A stretch of DNA of 64,000 bases from Bacteroides faecichinchillae JCM 17102 (GTDB lineage Bacteria > Bacteroidota > Bacteroidia > Bacteroidales > Bacteroidaceae): positions 1 through 64,000 of the forward strand of contig NZ_BAKK01000004.1 of assembly GCF_000614145.1 (NCBI RefSeq), given 5' to 3'. The position numbers and the translations under genes were made by a program. The notes beneath the pieces are model-generated. The model saw only the letters and a list, made by a program, of their open reading frames with translations, was not told the DNA's origin and ran no database searches. The first letter of the stretch is position 1. The number at the start of each line of letters is the position of its first letter. Positions 27,941-37,656 of the stretch are shown here, one piece after another.

Positions 27941-29424
27941 ATGAGAATAAAGTTTTTATCAATCATTGCGAGTCTTTTCATGGTGTCATTCGTTATAACG
28001 TCTTGCTTTGGCGACGATAACGATATAGAATATAGCCCAGATGCGACTATACATGCGTTTGAACTTGACACTATTTATGGTATCAACTATAAATTCACAA
28101 TAGACCAACAAAAAGGTGAAATCTATAATGAAGACTCACTACCAGTACATGCTGACACTATTATTGATAGAATACTTATCAAGACTTTGACCACTGCATC
28201 GGGAATCATAACGATGAAGAACAAAGATGATCAAGATTCAATCATTATTATGGACGGTAATCAAGTTATGGATTCAATGGATCTAAGGAAACCTGTTACT
28301 TTAAAAGTCTATGCTCCAAATTATCAGCAAACTAAAACTTATACTATTAATGTACGGGTACATAAATATGATCCCGACTCTTTGAGTTGGAATTACATGG
28401 GGGAGATTGACAATACTATCACCGGAGAGCAAAAAGCTGTTATTCTAGGTGATGATATTCTCAACTATACAATACTTAATAAAAAATTAAATGTATTTTG
28501 GAGACAATTCGGAAGCAAATCTTCTTGGACTTCAGCCTTAGTAGAAGGTGATATTTTCAATAACACCCTCCCAACGTCCATATTATCCTATGATGGAAAG
28601 TTATATGCTACCTCAAGTATCAATGATGGAATTGTTTATGAATCCACCAATGGAACAACATGGACCGCTTCTGAACTTTTTAGCAATAGAACTGTGAGTC
28701 TGCTCCTTGCTCCGTTAAGCAATAAAATAACATTTATAGAAACGATCAACGGTAAAAAGTACTTCAATTCAACAGATGAAATAAAGAAAGCTAAAATTAC
28801 AGATGAAGAACAACTGCAAGAAGTTCCTAAAGATTTCCCAATTGGTAATATATCTTATACTACTTATTCTACAGCAACAAAACGTGAAGGAATTATGCTT
28901 ATTGGAAAGTATGAGAATCAACCACAGTAGGAGATAGCAATACAAAAACAATTGTTCCATGGGGATACATGGGAGATATTTGGGTATCTTTTGCTCCCTA
29001 TAATACTACCAGTTGTTGTCCGGAAATAGAAAATCCATCTATCATTTACTATAACGATCAGTTCTATATTTTTGGAGATGGGTTTAAGTCATTTTACGTT
29101 TCTAAATCCGGACTTGCATGGAAAAAAGCTACTAAGTTTTCATTCCCAAATTACAACTGGAGTGCAAGTGGTGTTGTCCTCCGACCTACGATTAATGATC
29201 CGGAATTTAGAGGTAGAAAGAATTATGCAACTGTACAAGACACCAAGAATGAATATATATACATTCTCTTCGGCAGTGAAACTGGCATAACATTTTCCGA
29301 GAACATAAAAGTTGCAGGAAATAATACTCTAGTAGACAGAGGTCCATACAATCATGATTCAGAAGTATGGCGCGGTCGTTTAAACCAACTTTGGTTCGAT
29401 CTTGCCAAATCTCCTAAACAATAA
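27941..29424 (+). CDS. DUF6242-like lipoprotein (frame broken by one lost base)
   Basis: Lipobox VITSC after an SPII signal ([19 protein letters not shown]). An N-terminal sandwich domain (residues about 25-145) is followed by a six-bladed-type repeat region with Y.S.DG..W strands ([36 protein letters not shown]). The overall form matches the DUF6242 surface lipoproteins of Bacteroides. One base is lost at about 28911-28917 (GAAGAATCA read as GAGAATCA). Restored, it reads through [20 protein letters not shown] and has 494 residues. It ends 14 nt before uppS, so it may be read with the BAM genes. The ligand is not known. Confidence 0.7.
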
Positions 29425-29438
29425 TTCAGACGTTTGCC

Positions 29439-30173
29439 ATGTCCTATATAGAGCAAATAGACAAAACTCGGATACCCAAACATGTAGCTATCATTATGGA
29501 TGGTAACGGACGATGGGCCAAGCAACAGGGGAAAGAACGTACTTTCGGTCACCAGGCAGGTGCAGAAACCGTACAGAACATCACTGAGGAAGCTGCTCGT
29601 TTAGGAGTTAAGTATCTGACTTTATACACTTTCTCTACCGAAAATTGGAATCGGCCGCAAAACGAAATCGCAGCTTTAATGAATCTATTATTGAATTCAA
29701 TCGAAGAGGAAACGCTAATGAAAAATAACATTTGTTTCCGCGTCATTGGCGACTTCGCGAAATTGCCAACAGAGGTACAGGATAGTTTATCTTCCTGCAT
29801 AGAGCACACAAGTAAAAATACAGGAATGTGTCTGGTTCTTGCTCTTAGTTATTCTTCCCGCTGGGAAATTACTGAGGCAGTCCGGCAAATTGCAATACAA
29901 GTAAAAAGCGGCGAGATTACTCCCGAACAAATAACAGATGAGTATATTAGTTCTTATCTGACAACTAGTTTTATGCCTGATCCGGATCTACTGATCCGAA
30001 CAGGTGGAGAAATCCGATTGAGCAATTACCTATTATGGCAATGTGCTTACTCGGAACTTTATTTTTGTGATACTTTTTGGCCTGATTTTAATAATGAAGA
30101 ATTCAGAAAAGCTATTTATGAGTACCAACAAAGAGAACGCCGTTTCGGCAAGACAAGTGAACAAATCAGCTAA
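29439..30173 (+). CDS. uppS: Isoprenyl transferase (undecaprenyl diphosphate synthase)
   Basis: Makes the C55 lipid carrier for peptidoglycan and glycans. 244 residues. [18 protein letters not shown] is the phosphate-binding signature, [13 protein letters not shown] follows, and the C-terminal block [23 protein letters not shown] is well conserved (core [15 protein letters not shown]). The catalytic aspartate lies in MDGNGRW. It is upstream of bamA by 30 nt in the usual Bacteroidetes order. Confidence 0.95.
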   Translation: MSYIEQIDKTRIPKHVAIIMDGNGRWAKQQGKERTFGHQAGAETVQNITEEAARLGVKYLTLYTFSTENWNRPQNEIAALMNLLLNSIEEETLMKNNICFRVIGDFAKLPTEVQDSLSSCIEHTSKNTGMCLVLALSYSSRWEITEAVRQIAIQVKSGEITPEQITDEYISSYLTTSFMPDPDLLIRTGGEIRLSNYLLWQCAYSELYFCDTFWPDFNNEEFRKAIYEYQQRERRFGKTSEQIS

Positions 30174-30203
30174 CATAAATTGAAACATCAAATTATAAAA
30201 TAA

Positions 30204-32846
30204 ATGCATTATCGTATTTCCTTTATATTCGTAACGTTTATCTGCCTGTTCTGCTTTGCAGCAACAGGTTTTGCGCAGAATGCCAACACAGAAGAAGACT
30301 CTAAGCCGGTTATCTTATACTCCGGAACTCCTAAGAAGTATGAAATAGCAGACATTAAGGTCGAAGGCGTGAAGAATTATGAAGACTATGTATTAATTGG
30401 TTTGTCCGGTCTTTCAGTCGGACAAGTAATCTCTGTTCCTGGTGATGAAATAACAGGTGCCATCAAAAACTATTGGAAACATGGTTTATTTTCGGACGTT
30501 CAGATCACCGCCGAAAAAATTGAGGGTAACAAAATTTGGTTAAAAATCAGTTTGACACAACGCCCCCGTATTTCTGACATACGCTATAACGGAGTAAAGA
30601 AGTCCGAACGTTCCGATCTGGAAGCCAGAGTAGGTATGGCAAAGGGTATGCAGATTACTCCGAATACTGTAGACCGTGTCAAAATATTGATTAAACGTTA
30701 CTTTGACGACAAAGGATTTAAAAACGCAGAGGTAATTATCAACCAAAAGGATGATCCTGCCAATGAAAATCAAGTGATTGTAGACGTAAATATCGACAAG
30801 AAAGAAAAAGTGAAAGTACACGAAATTCAAATTGTTGGTAACAACGCTATTAAGACATCCAAACTAAAACGGGTTATGAAGAAAACAAATGAAAAAGGTA
30901 AACTTCACAACCTGTTCCGTACTAAGAAATTTGTACCGGAAAACTATGAAGCTGATAAGCAGTTAATCATAGACAAATATAACGAATTGGGATATCGTGA
31001 TGCTATGATTGTGAAAGATAGCATTTCTCAATTTGACAACAAGACCATTAATATATATATGGAAATAGACGAAGGTCAAAAATATTACCTTCGAAATGTC
31101 ACATGGGTTGGTAACACACTTTATGCGTCTGAAGTTTTAAATGAATTGCTCCGCATGAAGAAAGGTGATGTATACAACCAGAAATTATTGAACGAGCGTG
31201 TATCTTCCGATGAGGATGCTATCGGTAATCTGTATTATAATAATGGCTACCTGTTTTATAGCCTTGACCCAGTTGAGGTAAACATCGTAGGTGACTCTAT
31301 CGACCTTGAAATGAGAATTTACGAAGGTCGCCAAGCAACCATCAATAAAGTAAAAATTAGTGGTAACGACCGTTTATATGAGAATGTAGTTCGTCGTGAA
31401 CTTCGTGTCCGTCCGGGACAGTTATTCAGCAAAGAAGACTTAATGCGTTCTTTGCGTGAAATCCAGCAAATGGGACACTTTGACCCAGAAAATCTACAAC
31501 CGGATATTCAGCCGGATCCGGTAAACGGAACAGTAGACATAGGTTTACCATTGACTTCTAAAGCCAATGACCAGGTAGAATTCTCTGCCGGTTGGGGACA
31601 AACAGGTATTATCGGTAAACTGAGTTTGAAGTTTACAAACTTCTCAGTTGCCAACTTATTGCACCCAGGAGAGAATTATCGCGGTATCTTGCCTCAAGGT
31701 GACGGTCAGACATTGACTATCAGTGGACAAACGAATGCTAAATACTATCAATCTTATAGTGTTTCGTTCTTTGATCCATGGTTTGGTGGCAAACGCCCGA
31801 ATTCATTCTCTTTATCAGCTTTCTTCTCTATACAGACTGATATCAGTGACCGTTATTATAATTCCAGTTATTTTAATAACTATTACAATTACATGTCTTA
31901 TGGAGGTTACGGTTACAATTATAATAACTACAACAGTTATGAGAATTACTATGACCCGGATAAATCCATTAAGATGTGGGGACTTTCTGCCGGTTGGGGT
32001 AAACGTTTGAACTGGCCGGATGACTTCTTCACTCTTTCTGCAGAGTTAGCTTACCAACGCTATACTTTGAAGGATTGGAGATATTTCATCGTACAGAATG
32101 GTAAATGTAATGACCTTAGTCTCAACTTAACATTAGCCCGTAGCTCTTATGATAGTCCGATTTTCCCACGTAGTGGTTCGGATTTCTCATTATCAGTTCA
32201 ATTAACACCTCCGTATTCTTTATTTGACGGAAAAGATTATAAGAGCTATTATAATGCAAATGGTTCAGTAAGTTCTCAGGAAAATGCAGATAAACTCTAT
32301 AAATGGGTGGAATATCATAAATGGAAGTTTAAAGCTAAAACCTATACTTCATTAATGGATTACCAGAAATTCAAAAAACCTCTAGTATTGATGACACGTA
32401 CTGAATTTGGTTTGGTAGGTCACTATAATAAATACAAGAAATCTCCATTCGGAACATTCGACGTAGGTGGTGACGGTATGACTGGTTATTCAAGCTATGC
32501 AACAGAAAGTATTGCTTTGCGTGGCTATGAAAATAGTTCATTGACTCCATGGGGAGAAGAAGGTTATGCCTATGCCCGTTTAGGTCTTGAATTAAGATAT
32601 CCGCTTATGCTGGAAACAAGTACTAACATTTATGTGTTAGGGTTCTTAGAAGCTGGTAATGCATGGCATGATGTCAAGAAGTTCAATCCGTTCGACTTGA
32701 AACGTTCTGCCGGTTTCGGTGTGCGTATCTTCCTGCCAATGGTCGGTATGATGGGTATCGATTGGGGTTATGGTTTCGACAAGATTAATGGTTCCAGAGA
32801 ATATGGTGGAAGCCAATTCCACTTTATTTTAGGACAAGAGTTCTAA
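30204..32846 (+). CDS. bamA: Outer-membrane protein assembly factor BamA
   Basis: Inserts beta-barrels into the outer membrane. Signal peptide near residues 1-24, five POTRA-like repeats over about residues 40-430 (YEIADIKVEGVKNYEDYVL; KVHEIQIVGNNAIKTSKLK; ATINKVKISGNDRLYE), then a surface-antigen barrel to residue 880 that ends in FHFILGQEF. Residues 549-584 are a striking Tyr/Asn-rich stretch (DRYYNSSYFNN, then YNYNNYNSYENYYDP) that would sit in an extracellular loop. Flanked by uppS and two Skp-like chaperone genes. Length is normal for the family. Confidence 0.95.
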   Translation: MHYRISFIFVTFICLFCFAATGFAQNANTEEDSKPVILYSGTPKKYEIADIKVEGVKNYEDYVLIGLSGLSVGQVISVPGDEITGAIKNYWKHGLFSDVQITAEKIEGNKIWLKISLTQRPRISDIRYNGVKKSERSDLEARVGMAKGMQITPNTVDRVKILIKRYFDDKGFKNAEVIINQKDDPANENQVIVDVNIDKKEKVKVHEIQIVGNNAIKTSKLKRVMKKTNEKGKLHNLFRTKKFVPENYEADKQLIIDKYNELGYRDAMIVKDSISQFDNKTINIYMEIDEGQKYYLRNVTWVGNTLYASEVLNELLRMKKGDVYNQKLLNERVSSDEDAIGNLYYNNGYLFYSLDPVEVNIVGDSIDLEMRIYEGRQATINKVKISGNDRLYENVVRRELRVRPGQLFSKEDLMRSLREIQQMGHFDPENLQPDIQPDPVNGTVDIGLPLTSKANDQVEFSAGWGQTGIIGKLSLKFTNFSVANLLHPGENYRGILPQGDGQTLTISGQTNAKYYQSYSVSFFDPWFGGKRPNSFSLSAFFSIQTDISDRYYNSSYFNNYYNYMSYGGYGYNYNNYNSYENYYDPDKSIKMWGLSAGWGKRLNWPDDFFTLSAELAYQRYTLKDWRYFIVQNGKCNDLSLNLTLARSSYDSPIFPRSGSDFSLSVQLTPPYSLFDGKDYKSYYNANGSVSSQENADKLYKWVEYHKWKFKAKTYTSLMDYQKFKKPLVLMTRTEFGLVGHYNKYKKSPFGTFDVGGDGMTGYSSYATESIALRGYENSSLTPWGEEGYAYARLGLELRYPLMLETSTNIYVLGFLEAGNAWHDVKKFNPFDLKRSAGFGVRIFLPMVGMMGIDWGYGFDKINGSREYGGSQFHFILGQEF

Positions 32847-32870
32847 TTATATCATTAAAAACTAAACGTT

Positions 32871-33386
32871 ATGAGAAAGTCTATTCTATCTATCATGCTA
32901 CTGTTTGCCATCAGTATGGCAGCCAGTGCACAAAAGTTTGCACTGATTGATACGGAATATATTCTCAAGAATATTCCGGCCTATCAAAGCGCTAATGAGC
33001 AATTACAAGAAGCTACGAAAAAATATCAAGCAGAGATAGAAGCCATAGTCAAAGAAACGCAAAAAATGTTTCAGGATTATCAGGCAAAAGCTACGACTCT
33101 CTCTGCCGATCAAAAGATTAAAAAAGAAGATGAAATCGTAGCGAAAGAAAAAGCAGCAGCTGAATTAAGACGTACTTATTTCGGTCCGGAAGGTGAACTT
33201 GTAAAAATGAGAGAGGAGTTAATTGCCCCTATTGAAGATGATATTTATGATGTTGTGAAAGAGCTTTCACAGTTACATGGATATGATCTTGTCATGGACA
33301 GAGCCTCCTCCACCGGTATCATTTTTGCAAACCCACAAATAGATATAAGCGATGAAGTATTGAGAAAATTAGGATATTCAAATTAA
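32871..33386 (+). CDS. OmpH/Skp-family periplasmic chaperone, first copy
   Basis: 171 residues. The signal peptide ends near ASAQKFA. The body is a long coiled coil (QEATKKYQAEIEAIVKETQ) with a terminal head reading DRASSTGIIFANPQIDISDEV. Skp-like chaperones hold unfolded barrel proteins for BamA. It is 24 nt after bamA and followed by a paralogue 56 nt later. Confidence 0.9.
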   Translation: MRKSILSIMLLFAISMAASAQKFALIDTEYILKNIPAYQSANEQLQEATKKYQAEIEAIVKETQKMFQDYQAKATTLSADQKIKKEDEIVAKEKAAAELRRTYFGPEGELVKMREELIAPIEDDIYDVVKELSQLHGYDLVMDRASSTGIIFANPQIDISDEVLRKLGYSN

Positions 33387-33442
33387 TTTCATACATTTGT
33401 ATCGGAAATAACTAAAAAATCATTCAAATAAATAATAGAACT

Positions 33443-33958
33443 ATGCTAAAAAAAATTGCACTTGTAATGTTGCTTGCACTTCCAATGGGTGTATTTGCAC
33501 AAAATTTGAAATTCGGTCATGTTAATGCTCAAGAGATTATTACTGCGATGCCTGAATTTACTCAAGCTCAGACTGAGCTCCAAACATTAGAAAAACAACT
33601 CTCTGACGAATTACAAAGATCTAGCGAAGAATTCAGCAAAAAATATCAGGAATTCCAACAAGCAATGGCTAAAGATTCTCTTCCTGCCAACATTGCTGAA
33701 AGAAGACAAAATGAGCTTCAAGACATGAGTCAAAAAATAGATCAATTCCGTCAAAAAGCAATGCAAGATATGGAGAAAGCACAGAGCGACAAGATGGCTC
33801 CAATCTATAAGAAGTTAGATGATGCAATTAAAGCAGTTGGTGCTGCCGAAGGTGTAATCTACATTTTCGATCTTGCCAGAACTGCTATACCTTACATTAA
33901 TGAAGCACAAAGTATTAATCTTACTCCGAAGGTAAAAGCACAATTGGGCATCAAATAA
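33443..33958 (+). CDS. OmpH/Skp-family periplasmic chaperone, second copy
   Basis: 171 residues. The signal peptide ends at GVFAQNLK. A coiled coil with SDELQRSSEEFSKKYQEFQQ follows, then a head ending in LTPKVKAQLGIK. Same family as the preceding gene but clearly diverged. A terminator follows directly, so this ends the bamA transcript before murI. Confidence 0.9.
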   Translation: MLKKIALVMLLALPMGVFAQNLKFGHVNAQEIITAMPEFTQAQTELQTLEKQLSDELQRSSEEFSKKYQEFQQAMAKDSLPANIAERRQNELQDMSQKIDQFRQKAMQDMEKAQSDKMAPIYKKLDDAIKAVGAAEGVIYIFDLARTAIPYINEAQSINLTPKVKAQLGIK

Positions 33959-33978
33959 GCAATAAGCTAAAAAATACC

Positions 33979-34024
33979 AAAAGGGAAAGGGAAAAGAAGT
34001 ATATACTTCTTTCTCTTTCCCTTT
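33979..34024 (+). terminator. Terminator after the second Skp-like gene
   Basis: A long imperfect hairpin with arms beginning AAAAGGGAAAG and ending CTTTCCCTTTT, followed by T residues. Confidence 0.75.
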
Positions 34025-34031
34025 TTTCATG

Positions 34032-34039
34032 TACATTTG
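34032..34039 (+). promoter_or_regulatory. murI -7 box
   Basis: TACATTTG matches TAnnTTTG, 22 nt before the chosen murI start. It shows that an earlier ATG at 34029 cannot be the start. Confidence 0.55.
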
Positions 34040-34061
34040 CGTATATAAATTCCAGTTTGTC

Positions 34062-34904
34062 ATGAAAGAACATCTATCTCATACACCAGGTCCAATCGGA
34101 ATATTCGACTCCGGATACGGTGGTCTTACTATCCTTAACAAAATAAGAGAGGTTCTACCTGAATATGATTATATTTATTTAGGAGATAATGCACGTGCTC
34201 CCTATGGTAGCCGTTCTTTTGAGATTGTATATGAATTTACGTTACAGGCCGTTAATAAACTATTTGAGATGGGATGTCATTTGGTTATATTAGCTTGTAA
34301 TACAGCCTCTGCTAAAGCCCTTCGAAGTATACAAATAAACGATCTTCCGAACATTGATACAGAACGACGTGTTCTTGGGGTAATCCGGCCGACAGCAGAA
34401 TGTATAGGCAATATTACTCAAAGCCGACATATCGGTATACTGGCGACAGCAGGTACTATAAAATCCGAATCTTATCCATTAGAAATACACAAACTATTTC
34501 CGGATATCCATGTAAACGGACTGGCTTGCCCCATGTGGGTACCACTGGTTGAAAACAATGAAGCGCAAGATGTAGGAGCAGACTATTTTATCCAAAAATA
34601 TATAGATCAACTATTGCAGAAAGATTCCCAGATCGATACTATAATTCTAGGCTGTACCCATTATCCAATTTTATTTCCCAAAATACGGAAGTATGTGCCC
34701 GAACAGATTCATGTAATCCCTCAAGGAGAATATGTAGCCAGAAGTCTCAAGGATTATTTAAAAAGACACCCGGAAATGAATACAAAATGTACCCAAAACG
34801 GTAACTGCCGGTTTTATACAACAGAAGCAGAAGAGAAATTTATCGAATCGGCTACCACCTTCCTAAACCGTCCTATTGAGGTTCAACGAATTTCATTAGA
34901 ATAA
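34062..34904 (+). CDS. murI: Glutamate racemase
   Basis: Supplies D-glutamate for peptidoglycan. The start at 34062 (MKEHLSHTPG) lies just after the -7 box. The family landmarks IGIFDSGYGGLTIL (first catalytic region), LACNTASAKALR (Cys1) and LGCTHYPILFP (Cys2) are all present. About 280 residues, typical. It sits behind a terminator and so is likely transcribed on its own. Confidence 0.94.
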   Translation: MKEHLSHTPGPIGIFDSGYGGLTILNKIREVLPEYDYIYLGDNARAPYGSRSFEIVYEFTLQAVNKLFEMGCHLVILACNTASAKALRSIQINDLPNIDTERRVLGVIRPTAECIGNITQSRHIGILATAGTIKSESYPLEIHKLFPDIHVNGLACPMWVPLVENNEAQDVGADYFIQKYIDQLLQKDSQIDTIILGCTHYPILFPKIRKYVPEQIHVIPQGEYVARSLKDYLKRHPEMNTKCTQNGNCRFYTTEAEEKFIESATTFLNRPIEVQRISLE

Positions 34905-34941
34905 ATAAGTAAAAATAAATCCATTCATTCATCTTTTTTGT

Positions 34942-34949
34942 TATATTTG
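34942..34949 (+). promoter_or_regulatory. -7 box of DUF2007 gene
   Basis: TATATTTG matches TAnnTTTG, 30 nt before the ATG at 34979. Confidence 0.5.
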
Positions 34950-34978
34950 TAAGAAAGCAACTCTTAATACTCACAATT

Positions 34979-35212
34979 ATGAAAGAAGAAGATTACAGCA
35001 AGGCAGTAGAAGTATTCTCAGGTTCTCCTTGGGAAGCTGAAATTATCAAAGGTCTATTGGAAAGCAATGATATTCGTTGCGTTGTTAAGGACGGTATTAT
35101 GGGAACATTGGCTCCTTATATAGCTCCTGCTGTTTCAGTTCTTGTTACTGAAGACGAATACGAAGCAGCCACAGAGCTTATAAAGAACCGTGACGAACAA
35201 GGTACCGACTAA
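34979..35212 (+). CDS. DUF2007-type small protein, second member
   Basis: 77 residues. VEVFSGSPWEAEIIKGLLES starts the DUF2007 core; the C-terminal VLVTEDEYEAATELIKNRDEQ strand-helix is canonical. It shares the GSPWE turn with the gene at 14106. Its stop overlaps the 3' end of the convergent aminotransferase by 35 nt. Function is not known; a PII-like sensor is a family-level guess. Confidence 0.85.
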   Translation: MKEEDYSKAVEVFSGSPWEAEIIKGLLESNDIRCVVKDGIMGTLAPYIAPAVSVLVTEDEYEAATELIKNRDEQGTD

Positions 35213-36332
35213 TTCGATCCAAACCTTCTTTGATATTCTCCAATGAATTCGCATAGGAGAAACGTACATATCCTTCGCCTCCCGTACCAAAATCAACACC
35301 GGGGGTAATGCCGACGTGTGCAGACTCAAGAACATCGAAAGCAAAACGATATGAGTCTGTTGTGAATTTACGTGCATCGGCAAAAACATAAAAAGCGCCC
35401 TGAGGCTCAACCTTTATTTCAAAGCCTATTTCACGAAGACGAGAAATCATGTATCGACGACGTTCATCATAAATCTCTTTCATTCGTTCCACATCTGGTT
35501 CAGCCTGTCTTAATGCTGCTATTCCAGCTTGTTGAGCGACGCTGGATGCACATATAAATAAATTTTGCTGCAATTTCTGTAAAGCACGCATACAGGATTT
35601 TGGTGCTATCAAATAACCTAACCGTAAACCTGTCATTGCAAATCGTTTTGAAAATCCATTTAAGACAAAAGCCTGATCAGTATATTCAAGAATACTATGC
35701 GCACGTCCTTCATATACCAACCCATGATAGATCTCGTCAGAAATTACAGGAACTCCCAATGATGCAATTTCTCTCATAAAGCTTTCATCCAACAACATTC
35801 CTGTCGGATTCATTGGAGAATTTATAAATATTGCCGCAGTACGTGAATTCACACATTTACGAATAGCTTCTATGTCATATTGCAATCCTTTTTCTTCTGA
35901 CAACGGGACCAACACCGGGTTTGCCTGAACTGCTAAAACAAAATTACGATAACAAGCGTATCCCGGATTTGAAAGTATGACTTCACTATCTGTATCACAG
36001 AGTAACATTAGCGCCAAAAGAATAGACGGCGAAGAACCAGAAGTTACAACGATACAATCAGGATCGACTGTCACCCCATATTCCCGTCGATAAAAAGTTG
36101 CTATTTCCTGGCGTAATACGGGATCCCCTAAAGAATGCGTGTAGTGAGTGAGATGTTTATCATAAGCAGTCTTTGCAGCTTCAGCTACACAAGATGGAAC
36201 ATCAAAATCAGGTTCTCCGACTTCAAGGTGAATAATATCAATGCCCTGTTTTTGTAATTCATTTGCTCTCTCCAATACATCCATTACAATAAAGGAGTTC
36301 ATTTGTTCTACTTGAGGATTGAAATGTTTCAT
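35178..36332 (-). CDS. Class I/II PLP-dependent aminotransferase
   Basis: About 384 residues from the ATG at 36332 (MKHFNPQVEQ); a longer start at 36392 would run through the -7 box. The family markers are VTSGSSPSILLALML, FINSPMNPTGMLLD, PVISDEIYHGLVYEG and the Schiff-base lysine in LNGFSKRFAMTGLRLGYL, with a C-terminal arginine in GYVRFSYANS. This belongs to the aspartate/aromatic aminotransferase fold class; the exact substrate pair cannot be told. It is divergent from proB with overlapping promoters. Confidence 0.88.
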   Translation of the reverse strand: MKHFNPQVEQMNSFIVMDVLERANELQKQGIDIIHLEVGEPDFDVPSCVAEAAKTAYDKHLTHYTHSLGDPVLRQEIATFYRREYGVTVDPDCIVVTSGSSPSILLALMLLCDTDSEVILSNPGYACYRNFVLAVQANPVLVPLSEEKGLQYDIEAIRKCVNSRTAAIFINSPMNPTGMLLDESFMREIASLGVPVISDEIYHGLVYEGRAHSILEYTDQAFVLNGFSKRFAMTGLRLGYLIAPKSCMRALQKLQQNLFICASSVAQQAGIAALRQAEPDVERMKEIYDERRRYMISRLREIGFEIKVEPQGAFYVFADARKFTTDSYRFAFDVLESAHVGITPGVDFGTGGEGYVRFSYANSLENIKEGLDRISRYLVRHGSL

Positions 36333-36357
36333 TGTGATTCTTTTGTCTTTTGGATGA

Positions 36358-36365
36358 CAAAGATA
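36358..36365 (-). promoter_or_regulatory. Aminotransferase -7 box
   Basis: TATCTTTG on the minus strand, 25 nt before the ATG at 36332. No TTG is seen at -33. Confidence 0.55.
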
Positions 36366-36383
36366 ATTCTTTCCAGCCTGTTT

Positions 36384-36415
36384 TTGTAACATATCGGCAA
36401 AAAGTTCTATATTTG
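36384..36415 (+). promoter_or_regulatory. proB promoter
   Basis: TTG at 36384-36386 and TATATTTG at 36408-36415, with 21 nt between. It lies back to back with the aminotransferase promoter. Confidence 0.65.
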
Positions 36416-36437
36416 TGCTTTCAAATCGTTAGTTAGG

Positions 36438-37519
36438 ATGAAACAAGAATTTACACGGATTGCAGTAAAAGTAGGTAGCAATGTATTAGCACGTCGAGAT
36501 GGAACATTAGATGTTACCCGTATGTCGGCTCTTGTCGATCAGATTGCAGAATTGCATAAAGCTGGGGTAGAGATTATTCTCATTTCTTCGGGAGCAGTAG
36601 CCTCAGGACGAAGCGAAATACACCCTCAAAAGAAGCTCGATAGTGTAGATCAACGACAGTTATTCTCAGCTGTAGGTCAGGCAAAGCTAATCAACCGTTA
36701 CTACGAACTCTTTCGGGAACATGGCATTCCAGTTGGTCAGGTATTGACCACCAAAGAAAGTTTTGGTACTCGCCGCCATTACCTGAATCAAAAAAACTGT
36801 ATGACAGTGATGCTCGAAAATGGTGTGATTCCTATCGTCAATGAAAATGACACCATTTCGGTAAGCGAGCTCATGTTCACTGATAATGACGAATTATCAG
36901 GCTGATTGCTTCTATGATGAATACGCAAGCACTTATCATCCTCAGTAATATTGACGGAATTTATAATGGTTCTCCAACAGATCCTCAATCATCGGTAATC
37001 CGCGAGATAGGTCATAGCAAAGATCTATCCAACTATATCCAAACCTCTAAATCCAGTTTTGGAAGAGGGGGGATGCTAACTAAAACGAACATCGCCCGGA
37101 AAGTAGCTGATGAAGGAATTACAGTGATCATTGCTAATGGAAAGCGTGACAATATTCTAGTAGACCTGCTCCAACATCCTGACGAAACACTTTGTACACG
37201 CTTTGTTCCCTCCAGCGAACCAGTATCCAGTGTCAAAAAGTGGATCGCACATAGCGAAGGATTCGCAAAAGGAGAAATCCATATTAATGACTGTGCGACA
37301 AAAGTACTGAACTCGGAGAAAGCCGTTAGTATTCTTCCAGTAGGAATCACACGTATCGAAGGAGAATTTGAAAGAGACGACATTGTGCGTATCATTGATA
37401 ATCAAGGAAACCAAATAGGGGTTGGGAAAGCAAATTGCGATTCTACTCAGGCACGGGAGACTATTGGAAAACATGGGAAAAAGGCAGTAGTACATTATGA
37501 CTACTTATACATAGAATAA
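36438..37519 (+). CDS. proB: Glutamate 5-kinase (frame broken by one lost base)
   Basis: First step of proline synthesis, phosphorylating glutamate. The amino-acid kinase domain shows AVKVGSNVLARRDG, ILISSGAVASGR, IPIVNENDT and GTRRHY. One base is lost near 36898-36902: NDELSGLIASMMNTQALIIL is expected, but the frame runs NDELSG then stop. The second part continues with SSFGRGGMLTK and a C-terminal PUA domain (about residues 280-360). Restored length is 360 residues. Confidence 0.93.
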
Positions 37520-37656
37520 TTCATCATAATCAAGATTCATAGGTACTAGATATCCAATAAATTGAGTTGCCGGAGAACTATCTATTGCAAAAGCATCCAT
37601 ATTTTTTTATGTTCACACTTTTCATTCATTTCACTCCAATCAGCAGACTTCCACAT
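37505..37656 (-). CDS. Possible small ORF directly after the yitT-like gene
   Basis: The ATG at 37656 touches the stop of the gene upstream (TAAATG). The frame reads MWKSADWSEMNEKCEHKK, then runs into an A7 run at about 37597-37603. The next frame continues as MDAFAIDSSPATQFIGYLVP and ends DYDELFYV. One more A would join them into about 50 residues, and the span is one short of a multiple of three. This parallels the other breaks. It overlaps the proB 3' end by 15 nt. I know no family, so the call is tentative. Confidence 0.3.
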
